Source: an uncultured bacterium
Lineage (GTDB): Bacteria; Bacteroidota; Bacteroidia; Bacteroidales; Marinifilaceae
DNA length: 64,000 nucleotides
Assembly (NCBI GenBank): GCA_905216195.1
Contig: CAJMSX010000009.1
Location: forward strand, 14,449 to 78,448
Reading direction: 5' to 3'
Below the pieces are notes generated by a model. It saw nothing but the letters and a program-made list of their open reading frames with translations, was not told the origin of the DNA and made no database searches. Made by a program: the position numbers and the translations under genes. The stretch's first letter is position 1, and each line of letters starts with the position of its first letter. Of this stretch, positions 7,523 to 15,201 are shown piece by piece.

Positions 7523-7524
7523 TT

Positions 7525-8013
7525 ATGGAATTAAAAAAAGACAAGTTAGAAGAATTAATTGGAGCCGCACAACGAATCATTGAAGCTCAACAGAATGATA
7601 AAAAGAAATTATTATTTGGATTGACCGAGGAAAATAGAGAGGAGATAGAAGAATTAAACGAACTTTTAAATGTTTCTCTTATTGAAGATCCTGATAAATC
7701 ATATGATTTGTTTTATAATGGTATTCAAAAATTTCTTTTATCGGTATTACCTAAAGATACTAATATCAGAAAACCAATTTTAGAATTGAAGTCTATTTTA
7801 TTAACAGGCAAAGAGAAGAAAAACATTAATTCAGGAAAAAGGGGAGCAGATTCAAGAATGACCTATATGTCAAGCATGGAAAATGTGATTGATATTATTA
7901 CTGAATGGAGTATGTCACCTCATGATTATATGAAGTTAGCTTATTTACTGCTGAACAAAAATAAACAACTTGGGTTTATTCCTGAAAATAGAGATATTTC
8001 TGATTATATGTAA
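7525..8013 (+). CDS. Unknown cytoplasmic helical protein in the peptidase operon
   Basis: 162 residues beginning 2 bases after the peptidase stop, so surely cotranslated. No signal peptide or membrane helix. The N-terminal third is charged and helical (KKDKLEELIGAAQRIIEAQQ); the C-terminal half has a more globular pattern (ENVIDIITEWSMSPHDYMKL). No family recognised. Its tight coupling to the metallopeptidase makes it a candidate substrate, cofactor or effector. Confidence 0.65.
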   Translation: MELKKDKLEELIGAAQRIIEAQQNDKKKLLFGLTEENREEIEELNELLNVSLIEDPDKSYDLFYNGIQKFLLSVLPKDTNIRKPILELKSILLTGKEKKNINSGKRGADSRMTYMSSMENVIDIITEWSMSPHDYMKLAYLLLNKNKQLGFIPENRDISDYM

Positions 8014-8026
8014 TATATTGTGAGTT

Positions 8027-8668
8027 ATGAAAAGAATTTTATTACTATTTTTTATTTTAGGAATATTTGGATGTGCAAGTCTTCCCAAAGCGACAGTTGA
8101 AATGTCAAATCTTTTAGAGCGACAAATAGATGTGCTTCAGAAGAACAATACAGATATCATTAATTTATATTTTGATGAAAAAGAAAAAACAATATTGACA
8201 TTTTTGGACAATCAATGGTATCCTGCATATTTGGATATGTTATTTGAAGAGGAATATATTGAAACTCTATGGGAGGAAGCTATAAACTCTTTAGATAAAA
8301 GAGATAGAATGGAAATACTGAAAGCTTTAACTCAAATCGCACAAGAAAAATATATTGAACAAAGAAACATTTTATTAACGCCCATACAACAAGGAAGAAA
8401 AGAAATGCAAGCGTTAGTTATAAGTGAGTATCAGAAAGCGAAAACAATGAATTCTTCAATAACTAATAATATTTCTCAAATACAACAGATACAAGAAGAA
8501 AGAACAAGATATTTGTCTAAAATTATAGATGCGGAAAAAATTGATGAAAAAATGCAAGAATCTTTATTAAAAATTGATTCATTGTTTCAAAATAGCCAGC
8601 AATGGATTAATAAATATAAAGATAATGAAGATAAGATTGATAAAGTAATGAATAAACTAAAAAAGTAA
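8027..8668 (+). CDS. Lipoprotein with long coiled coil, unknown function
   Basis: 213 residues with a clear lipoprotein signal: KR, a hydrophobic core and lipobox IFGC at Cys16, followed by ASLPKA. The mature part is strongly helical, with coiled-coil stretches around residues 115-210. It would be anchored in the inner leaflet of the outer membrane or periplasmic face of the inner membrane. It lies 13 bases after the previous gene in the same AT-rich operon. A cell-envelope component in an operon led by an intracellular HTH-peptidase suggests envelope stress sensing or surface exclusion, but that is inference. Confidence 0.7.
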   Translation: MKRILLLFFILGIFGCASLPKATVEMSNLLERQIDVLQKNNTDIINLYFDEKEKTILTFLDNQWYPAYLDMLFEEEYIETLWEEAINSLDKRDRMEILKALTQIAQEKYIEQRNILLTPIQQGRKEMQALVISEYQKAKTMNSSITNNISQIQQIQEERTRYLSKIIDAEKIDEKMQESLLKIDSLFQNSQQWINKYKDNEDKIDKVMNKLKK

Positions 8669-8672
8669 TATT

Positions 8673-8948
8673 ATGGGAATAGATTTGAATAGATTGAGAC
8701 AGGCTTCTGAGAATGCTGCCAATAAAGTTAATAAAAATAATGAAGAAGAAATTGCAGCTTTAGTTGATTTCTCTAATTTTTCAAAAATACTTAAAGAGTT
8801 GCAAAAGATGTCTGTACAAGAAGCAGAAATAGAAGAATTTAAAAAGGAAATAGAAAAAGCAGATAATAAAAATTCTGTTTTATTAAGGGTTTTGAAGAGT
8901 GGTAACACTTTAGCTAAAGCTTTAATTTCGATTATTCATAAAAATTGA
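8673..8948 (+). CDS. Small helical protein, last gene of the peptidase operon
   Basis: 91 residues starting 4 bases after the lipoprotein stop. Entirely polar-helical in the first 65 residues, with an amphipathic C-terminus (SVLLRVLKSGNTLAKALISIIHK) that might associate with membranes. No signal peptide, no Cys and no recognised family. Codon use is as AT-rich as the three preceding genes, so the four moved together. Confidence 0.6.
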   Translation: MGIDLNRLRQASENAANKVNKNNEEEIAALVDFSNFSKILKELQKMSVQEAEIEEFKKEIEKADNKNSVLLRVLKSGNTLAKALISIIHKN

Positions 8949-9125
8949 GTTTGTATATCAATTAAATTATTCTATTTTTAAGCATCAAGCAACGTAAACG
9001 GCAGCAACCGACAGAAATCTATCTGATGCGAAATAGGTGGAGTTTGCAAATGTGTTTTTGTAACTTATTGAAAATGTAAGATATATCGCTGGGTATAAAA
9101 TCCTAGCTGGATCACTGGAAGAGAC

Positions 9126-9197
9126 GCCAAACGGCGACAAAAACAGACAACTCCTGCAATATCAATACATTGCAGGAGTTTTTATTTTCTGCTTTGT
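9126..9197 (+). repeat. Direct repeat A (possible attachment site) with terminator
   Basis: This 72-bp segment, starting GCCAAACGGCGA and ending TTCTGCTTTGT, recurs almost unchanged at 11242-11310. Both copies contain a GCC-AAAC-GGC stem and then a terminator hairpin. Copy A marks the end of the AT-rich cargo and copy B the start of the YbaK-side chromosome, as expected for attachment sites flanking integrated elements. Which bases are the crossover core is not determinable here. Confidence 0.6.
9149..9188 (+). terminator. Rho-independent terminator in repeat A
   Basis: Perfect 12-bp stem AACTCCTGCAAT (9149-9160) / ATTGCAGGAGTT (9169-9180), loop of 8 bases, followed by TTTTT, A, TTTT. Confidence 0.8.
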
Positions 9198-9322
9198 CTA
9201 CTCTGAAAGCCATCCAATACTCCGAATTCGGGCACAGTATATATCTGCGTAAAATTTAAAACATTGCCTGAAAACAAAAATCATAAACGAGAATCTTCAT
9301 CCATCTCCGTAACTTTAACCTT

Positions 9323-9340
9323 TTAGGGTTTAAACCCTAA
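9323..9340. repeat. 18-bp perfect palindrome
   Basis: TTAGGGTTTAAACCCTAA is a perfect uninterrupted dyad about 50-60 bases ahead of the abiE promoter. It could be an additional operator or a recombinase site; nothing else identifies it. Confidence 0.45.
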
Positions 9341-9392
9341 TAACTTTATAATTTAAAGTATTAAATCCGGATAACTGAATTTTAAAATCGGG

Positions 9393-9430
9393 TTTGGTTT
9401 GTCGCAAAATATATATAAATTTGCGACAAA
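9393..9430 (+). promoter_or_regulatory. abiE promoter overlapped by an 11-bp inverted-repeat operator
   Basis: TTTG (9393-9396), 19 bases, TAaaTTTG (9416-9423) is a perfect Bacteroides promoter. The inverted repeat TTTGTCGCAAA (9398-9408) / TTTGCGACAAA (9420-9430) covers the spacer and the -7 box and ends 12 bases before the antitoxin ATG. AbiEi antitoxins are known to autorepress by binding inverted repeats at their own promoter, which fits. Confidence 0.8.
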
Positions 9431-9442
9431 GCTATAAGAGAT

Positions 9443-10048
9443 ATGCAAAGCATAGAATCACAGATTATGTCAAAAATCAGGGAAGCCGGTGAAGGTAAAA
9501 TATATTTCCCTTCCGATTTTTCTGAATTCGGAGAATCAAAATCGGTCCTGAAAGCATTGGAACGGTTGGTAAAATCATAGTCATTAATCCGGTTGGGCAG
9601 AGGAATATATTATTACCCTAAAATAGATAAAGAATTAGGACTTGGAATTTTATATCCGAGCTTGGATACAATAGCTGAAAGCATTGCTAAAAGGGATAAG
9701 ATACGTATTGTACCTACGGGTCATGTTGCTTTAAACAGACTTGGCTTATCGACCCAGGTACCGATGAACATTGTTTATCTGACGGACGGTAGTCCGAGGA
9801 GGATAAAAATAGGGGGAGGGAAAGGTATACAATTCAAACGCATTGCTCCTAAATTTTTAGCTTTCAGGAACGGGCTTGTAATGCTGATTGTTTTTGCCTT
9901 AAAAGAACTGGGCGAGAATAATGTAACTCCGGAAGTAAGGCAAAGGATCCGGGAGTTGTTACAAAAAGAAAGTAAAAGTAACGTGATGCAGGATTCAAGT
10001 TTGATGCCGGGGTGGATAAAATCTATAATAATAAATTCTTATGAATAA
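9443..10048 (+). pseudogene. AbiEi-type (DUF6088) antitoxin with in-frame stop
   Basis: The ATG at 9443 opens a frame beginning MQSIESQIMSKIREAGEGKI that runs 45 codons to a TAG at 9578-9580 and then continues in the same frame to 10048. The joined product (LERLVKS-stop-SLIRLGRGIYYY) is a DUF6088/AbiEi-like type IV antitoxin: a winged-HTH N-terminus and the hallmark RLGRGIYYYPK, then VPTGHVALNRLGLSTQVP and YLTDGSPRRI. A single nonsense mutation therefore separates the DNA-binding domain from the rest. The downstream part could restart at a TTG (9593) but would lack most of the HTH. Intact AbiEi neutralises AbiEii and represses the operon. It overlaps the toxin gene by 8 bases. Confidence 0.75.
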
Positions 10049-10424
10049 GTTCTTCAATTTATCCAAAGAGCAACAGCGAATGGTGATTGTTCAAACAAGC
10101 AGCAAAACTGCTTTGGTTCCTGAAGTTGTTGAAAAAGACTTGTGGGTTACTGTCATGTTGCAATTGGTTTTTGCCCTTCCTTACTCAGATAAATTGATTT
10201 TTAAAGGAGGAACTTCTTTAAGTAAAATCTGGCATATCATAGAGCGGTTCTCTGAGGATATAGATTTGGCCCTTGATTATGCCTATTTCGGTCTGGAGGG
10301 AGATTTTACTATCAAAAAAATAAAAAAGCTCAGGAAACAATCTTCTTCTTTTGTAAGAGATACAGTGTGTAAGGATCTTAGAAAAATAATCTCTCATTAC
10401 GGTATCGGACGCTTATGTATATAG
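10041..10424 (+). pseudogene. AbiEii nucleotidyltransferase toxin, C-terminally truncated
   Basis: 127 residues matching the start of AbiEii/AbiGii toxins: KTALVPEVVEKDLWVTVML, then the nucleotidyltransferase motif GGTSLSK and FSEDIDLAL (the DxD metal site) near residues 56-80. Full-length members are about twice this long or more. Here the frame diverges after about residue 100 and stops at 10424, so the C-terminal substrate-binding half is gone. With the antitoxin also broken, the system is a relic, though its promoter looks intact. In active form AbiE is a type IV toxin-antitoxin giving phage abortive infection. Confidence 0.78.
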
Positions 10425-10450
10425 TTTTATAAAGAAGAAAGTATAATCCA

Positions 10451-10891
10451 CTACAACGTCAGAATCTGTGTAAATTCATTGTTGCATTGAAAGTCATCAT
10501 CCCAAATAAATTTTACTTTTATTGTATTGGCACAACTTTCCGTCAGAAGAAGGAGAATTTCAGTTGAATCTTCAGGGTTCAGCAATTCATAAGGAAAATT
10601 ATTACAGTTACAAAACATCCCGTCTAAATTACTGAGAAATTCTATTCTTATATTCAAAGCTTCAAATTTTCCGTTGTTATAAACTTTCAAAAATCTTTTT
10701 CCTTTTTCACCTCTCAGTATATTTCCCCTAATTTTGGCTTTCCTATTTTCCATTTCTTCTGTCTCATTCTTTTTAAGCTGATATTCATTTAATATCTTCT
10801 CCTGCTTTTTTAATTTATGATCATAAAATATAAAAGTGAAAATACTAAATGCAAATGCAATACATGCAATAATAAAACTTATAGTCTCCAT
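10451..10891 (-). CDS. Membrane-anchored protein of unknown function
   Basis: 146 residues. Residues 4-22 form one transmembrane helix (ISFIIACIAFAFSIFTFIFY), followed by a charged coiled-coil linker (KLKKQEKILNEYQLKKNETE) and a C-terminal beta-rich domain (about 65-146) with FLKVYNNGKFEALNIRIEF, suggestive of an immunoglobulin-like fold. This layout (helix, linker, small beta domain) is frequent among accessory proteins of mobile islands. It lies between the two direct repeats, convergent with the truncated toxin. No family recognised. Confidence 0.65.
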   Translation of the reverse strand: METISFIIACIAFAFSIFTFIFYDHKLKKQEKILNEYQLKKNETEEMENRKAKIRGNILRGEKGKRFLKVYNNGKFEALNIRIEFLSNLDGMFCNCNNFPYELLNPEDSTEILLLLTESCANTIKVKFIWDDDFQCNNEFTQILTL

Positions 10892-10942
10892 ATCAATAAG
10901 AATTAAGTTTGTATATTAATTTTAAACATAACAACTCTTTAA

Positions 10943-11182
10943 TTTTACGGTAGTGCAGGTTTTAAAAACACAGAGAAGGGTAAGGGGTATTTACTAACAG
11001 AGGATATAGAGTGTGAGTTAACAAGTACTGTTAAATGCTCATTTTCTACACTTTTTAATAAAGCTTCTTTATTTAAAGACTTTCTTTCACTGGCAACATT
11101 ATCAACAGTCGATTATACATTAGTTACTTTATATGACGATGATGATTATACGGATTATGGAAATTCAACAATCATATATAAT
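10943..11182 (+). pseudogene. Possible gene remnant without start codon
   Basis: 79 codons stay open between TAA (10940) and TAA (11180) but contain no ATG near the beginning. The translation has a plausible composition (ending LVTLYDDDDYTDYG). It may be an internal fragment of a gene cut by insertion or deletion next to repeat B. No homology recognised and it could be chance. Confidence 0.25.
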
Positions 11183-11241
11183 CCGGTTTGTTTTTGATGA
11201 AAATTTAGTTAGGAATCCCAGGCGAAACACATAAGAACAAA

Positions 11242-11310
11242 GCCAAACGGCGATAAAAAACAGACAACTCCTGCGATATCAATACATTGCAGGAGTTTTT
11301 TCTGCTTTGT
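11242..11310 (+). repeat. Direct repeat B (possible attachment site) with terminator
   Basis: 69-bp copy of the segment at 9126-9197, differing at a few positions. It ends TCTGCTTTGT, after which the sequence diverges into the region flanking YbaK. It would be the outer boundary of the accretion of mobile DNA. Confidence 0.6.
11266..11302 (+). terminator. Rho-independent terminator in repeat B
   Basis: Stem AACTCCTGCGAT (11266-11277) / ATTGCAGGAGTT (11286-11297) with one G-T wobble, then TTTTTT. Same hairpin as in repeat A. Confidence 0.75.
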
Positions 11311-11399
11311 TCATCCCACGAGTTACGCACGATAAGGATGCGGGAAAATGGGTAAAGAAATAGCCGGTATTCTCCTTTTCCGTAGTTCTATTAAAAAGG

Positions 11400-11846
11400 T
11401 CAGTAGATTTTACAGACATCAATCCATTCGATGGCCCGGGCATAGGTGAACAATTCATCGCAATGCAGTTCGATGGCTGAATTGCTACTGCCACAAGCCG
11501 GGAAAACAGTTTCGAATCTTTGTAAGGAAATGTCCAGATAAGTTTTGATACCTTCGGGATTGGCAAAAGGACAAACCCCGCCGATGGTATGGCCGGTGAG
11601 TTCCGCTACTTTGTCTGGGCTCAGCATACGGGCCTTCATTTTGAAATAATGCTTGAATTTACTGTTGTCGATTTTGGCATCCCCGGCAGTAACTACCAAT
11701 ATACCCTGCTGGACATCCTCTCCCTGGAAAGAAAGGGTTTTGGCTATCCGTGCAGGTTCAACTGTGGCACTGGACACCGGAAATTCCATCACTTCTTTTT
11801 CACGGCCGAGTGACGCAAAGTAAGCCCTTACTTTTTCTATAGACAT
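11400..11846 (-). CDS. YbaK/EbsC family aminoacyl-tRNA deacylase
   Basis: 148 residues spanning the whole YbaK/ProX fold. Recognisable features are FPVSSATVEPARIAKTLSF, the catalytic-region Lys in NSKFKHYFKMKARML and the family motif TGHTIGGVCPFA. These enzymes hydrolyse mischarged tRNA (for example Cys-tRNAPro) in the cytoplasm as a proofreading step. It is a single gene with its own promoter upstream (11875-11904). It appears to be the first ordinary chromosomal gene after the mobile region. Confidence 0.9.
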   Translation of the reverse strand: MSIEKVRAYFASLGREKEVMEFPVSSATVEPARIAKTLSFQGEDVQQGILVVTAGDAKIDNSKFKHYFKMKARMLSPDKVAELTGHTIGGVCPFANPEGIKTYLDISLQRFETVFPACGSSNSAIELHCDELFTYARAIEWIDVCKIY

Positions 11847-11874
11847 CGTATGGGTCGGTCAATTTGTTCGGGGA

Positions 11875-11904
11875 CAAAATTACCGTTTTTCGGATTTTTT
11901 CAAA
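11875..11904 (-). promoter_or_regulatory. Bacteroides-type promoter for ybaK
   Basis: On the minus strand: TTTG (11904-11901), 18 bases, TAATTTTG (11882-11875), about 29 bases before the ATG at 11846. Good match to the TTTG / TAnnTTTG consensus. Confidence 0.65.
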
Positions 11905-12060
11905 AAGAATCGGTAAGTTTTGAGTGATCACCCGCAAATAGGGCGTATTTCTGAAAAAACACAGAAAAGATGCGTAGGAAATAAAATAATACCTGGAAAA
12001 GGAGCACGGGAATCTGTAAACATATATATTTGTAATGGAGAATGTGTAATAGGCCCTAAA

Positions 12061-12762
12061 ATGAAAATAAAGATGTGGAAAAAATTAAGATCCTTCTATA
12101 CAAATCGAAGAGTGGGAGATTTCCTATGCAATTTTACCGCTGTAATATTGGGTATCATGCTTACTTTTATGGGAAATACCTGGATAGAAGAACGAAATAC
12201 ACAACGGGATGTGAAAACTACCCTTCAGTTAGTAAAATCGGAGTTAGAGGCTAACAGGAACACCATTCTACAGGGGAAACAACGAATAGAATCCGAAATA
12301 GGTGCTGCGCAGTTTTTGCTGAAAAACAGAGATCGCCTCTCTTCCGTATCGAAAGATTCGCTGAATTATTATTCCAATCTTCCTTTTCAGACTTCATTGC
12401 TTACCTTTACTACGGATGCGCTGGAACTGATGAAAAATTCAGCACTATTTACGCAGATAAAAGATAAAAAACTAGGTCTCAGCATTATTCAGGCATATGC
12501 TTCCGTAAAGACAGCCGGTATATTGTATACCAGTTATGTGGATTCGAAAAAAGAAAAAAATGACCGCATGGATAGAAATCCCGAAATCGCCCGGATTTTT
12601 GCCCAAAAACTTCCTAACGATTTATTATGGAGCTATCTACTGAACACCACCGAAGGTTCTGATTTATTGGCCCATATCCCTAATATTGTGGTTACCTCCT
12701 CTTTTGATTATTTGTTGGAAGAGCTAGATGCTACTATACGGTTGATAGAGAAATATAAGTAA
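12061..12762 (+). CDS. DUF6090-type membrane protein, copy 1
   Basis: 233 residues from the ATG at 12061; the frame is open back to about 11920, but that extension has no signal or conservation with the other copies. It has a short basic N-terminus, one transmembrane helix (FTAVILGIMLTFMGNTWIEE, about 20-38), then a long soluble helical domain beginning TTLQLVKSELEANRNTI. The order and spacing match two other genes in this window (30768-31481 and 51159-51848). The family is found in Bacteroidetes and has no established role. It stands alone here. Confidence 0.78.
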   Translation: MKIKMWKKLRSFYTNRRVGDFLCNFTAVILGIMLTFMGNTWIEERNTQRDVKTTLQLVKSELEANRNTILQGKQRIESEIGAAQFLLKNRDRLSSVSKDSLNYYSNLPFQTSLLTFTTDALELMKNSALFTQIKDKKLGLSIIQAYASVKTAGILYTSYVDSKKEKNDRMDRNPEIARIFAQKLPNDLLWSYLLNTTEGSDLLAHIPNIVVTSSFDYLLEELDATIRLIEKYK

Positions 12763-12959
12763 TCCACCTCGTGCAGGTTTAGTTTTGTCCACCTCAAACG
12801 CCACCTGTCCCCTTACATAGGGGGCTAGATCGGAGCCATTTTTAGCTGCCCGATAAATGGGCAAGCGAAGTTCCTGAACGTCTTTGTCAGATGCGGATAG
12901 CTTTTATTTTCTTTTCAGGGAAAATCCGGAGCCATCTGCTTTACCCTTAACGGAAGCAT

Positions 12960-13718
12960 CTAATTATTAATCCAGAGTGTCCTTGGATTTATCAAATAGG
13001 GCTCTCCTTTTTTCTTTTTATGCACCACTATTAAAAATATAGCCATAATCAGGGTTAAAATCCGGGCTATATTCAGTCCTGTGTTTCCAATTGCTCCGTT
13101 ATCTGCGATAGAAAATGCAGTCCAGGAGAAGTTCATCAGAATGTGCAAGAAAATACTACACCATAGATTGTAGTTCGTTTCTACATAAATCCACCCGAAT
13201 AAAAGTCCTCCAAGACCTGTGACTACCCCTGCCAAAATGGAAGAGGTGACATCTGTTCCCTGGTATATATGCCCTAAACCAAAAATGACAGATGCAATCA
13301 ATATGGCAGGTATAAATCCCCATTTTGCATATCTAAACAGTTGTCCGAACAATAATCCTCTGAAAAAAAGTTCTTCAAATAAACCTCCAATAAGGGTGGC
13401 ATTGAATAAATGCCAAACAGATAGGGTGTTATTCCATTTTCCAACGCACATTACATAAACTAACATGGGCAAGGTACATATGAGTGCATAGACGAATCCG
13501 TGTAGGGGAGACTTTTTAAGTCCGATAGATTCTATCAAATTCTTTTTATGGATGAACCGCAATACGATATAAGGAGGGATGCTGCATAGTATATAAAACA
13601 ACAAAAAAGACCCATCATTACTTGAATATTTTATAGGAGAGGGAATTATTCCTACTATTAACAGATAATATAACAGGAAGACCAAAATGGTCGATAGGGA
13701 TATGATACTCTTTTTCAT
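12960..13718 (-). CDS. CPBP family intramembrane metalloprotease (CAAX-like)
   Basis: 252 residues from the ATG at 13718 (the frame is open further upstream but starts poorly). About seven to eight membrane helices. Motif 1 is EELFFRG, the EExxxR signature of CPBP/CAAX prenyl proteases; motif 2 is FGLGHIYQG, and a third motif HILMNFSW lies near the C-terminus. These supply the Glu and His residues for metal binding within the membrane. Bacterial members are often linked to bacteriocin immunity or peptide maturation. A broken peptide exporter lies 5 kb away but not in the same operon. Substrate unknown. Confidence 0.85.
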   Translation of the reverse strand: MKKSIISLSTILVFLLYYLLIVGIIPSPIKYSSNDGSFLLFYILCSIPPYIVLRFIHKKNLIESIGLKKSPLHGFVYALICTLPMLVYVMCVGKWNNTLSVWHLFNATLIGGLFEELFFRGLLFGQLFRYAKWGFIPAILIASVIFGLGHIYQGTDVTSSILAGVVTGLGGLLFGWIYVETNYNLWCSIFLHILMNFSWTAFSIADNGAIGNTGLNIARILTLIMAIFLIVVHKKKKGEPYLINPRTLWINN

Positions 13719-15143
13719 CGGGTTGATATTCTTTATTTTTAATTTCGATTCGGAGATTTTCCTCCCTCCAAAAGCTGTTTTCATTGGGTTGCCCTTGCGA
13801 TAAACCATACTGTTCGTTACCGCATCCCTGCATTTCCGGGAAGCTACCCGCTAGCATAACTGCTGATAGAACCGGAGTAGGTATCGTTTCGCTTGTATCG
13901 TCTCGTCGTGAGCGGAAGGGAATTTTCTTACGAACCGTCCTGCAATTTCCTCAGACAATGCGCTTTACGTTTCTGATGCATCTTCCGATAACCCCCAATC
14001 AAAAACGTTCAAAGATAGTAAATATCCGAAGAATCCCTTTTGTAAGCTGTTATAAAATCGTACTAACTTATTGGGAACCATACATGCAGAAGTTTAAAAT
14101 TTATAAGCTTTATAGATTTTATAAATCCAGGATTGTGTGATTCGGAGGGTATGTTAAAAATGCATGTTTTAAAAAGGTGTCCGTAAAATAAGCCCAGGTA
14201 ATATAGCCATAATTAGTTATATAAGGAGTTACTCTACAGAGCAGGATGGGAAAGATGAGACTGACACTGGACCTCCATTCTTCTCTTCAGATAAAGGTCA
14301 ACTTTTAAATTCTACACTCTCATGCTGATTTTCCGGTAAGAAACTATACTATCCGCTGTTACAAAACGGGTATAACGTAACTACGTGGAAAAATATGGAT
14401 TTCAAATATTGGATAGATGGGTATGGGATTTTCCTGAATTTCTTATAACAAAATTTCTATGTCCAGGAAAAGGAGATAAAATGATAAAATAATTTCCCTT
14501 GACATTATAAATTAGAAAGATATCAAAGGAAAACTTTTTAGGGAACATGTGCATAAATTGATAGGGAGGAAAGATAAGTTTATTGAAAGGATATACGGAG
14601 TAATTCCGTTTTTGGAACGTTGAGGAGAGAGGGTAGAAGCGAGGGATAAAAAACCCTCAGCTGAGGGCATTCAAACGAAATATCCATTTCTCAGAACTGT
14701 TGTTAAGCGGACAGGGGAAAGAAGTTTTTTTGATATAGGTCGGAAACCAAGCTCAGGAATGGTTGACAATCCGGTTATCCTAACTAACGAGGTTTACAGA
14801 TTGTTTTTCCCGCTTCCCCTTCCTTCCGAGGGCGTAGGGTGCTGCATGAAAATCGTGGCGGGGTTATTCCGCGTTAAAGGGCGTGCTTATTATGACCGGA
14901 TGTTTTTACTGTTATAAACAAAGCCCGGTTGCGGTTTTCTTTCAAAACGTTGCAGACTGGAAAATCTACAGGAGTTCCGACAGACAATAGCCGAATTACT
15001 GAAAACCGTTGATTTGAAAAAGAAGCAAAAAAGTGGATATAACCTCCTCCTCAGTTTATTTAAGGATAACAAAGATTTTTTTGATATTTAGATAAATAAT
15101 ATAAAATATGTTTTTGTATTAACATGTAGAATTAGAAATGTAT
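13719..15143. other. Gene-poor 1.4-kb stretch
   Basis: I find no complete gene. The region has AT-rich filler and weak coding-like scraps. One plus-strand scrap at about 14957-15060 reads LENLQEFRQTIAELLKTVDL and then KKKQKSG, which looks like the interior of a lost gene. Another on the minus strand near 13800-13920 reads through TSETIPTPVLSAVMLAGSF without a start codon. It is best read as decayed DNA at the junction of mobile and chromosomal segments. Confidence 0.45.
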
Positions 15144-15174
15144 ATTGAAAAATATAGAATTTATATTAATTTTG
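15144..15174 (+). promoter_or_regulatory. Bacteroides-type promoter for the TPR/HTH gene
   Basis: ATTG (15144-15147), 19 bases, TAATTTTG (15167-15174). It lies downstream of an in-frame TTG at 15145 and upstream of the ATG at 15202, so it supports 15202 as the true start. Confidence 0.65.
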
Positions 15175-15201
15175 TCTAGAATATATTTTAAGATATTTGG
15201 T

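Noticed and set aside
9085..9115. T-arm-like stem GCTGGG/CCTAGC suggesting a tRNA or tmRNA 3' end as integration target
   Set aside because: The loop is 8 bases, lacks TTC and no acceptor, D or anticodon arms can be drawn upstream.
11190..11212. GTTTTTGATGAAA-like string resembling part of Bacteroides tmRNA just before repeat B
   Set aside because: The flanking bases do not continue the tmRNA sequence, no tRNA-like ends or tag frame are present, and a match of this size occurs by chance.
13618..13857. Minus-strand frame starting MLAGSFPEM overlapping the CPBP gene
   Set aside because: It overlaps the conserved protease in another frame and has no family resemblance; at most it joins an older remnant upstream.
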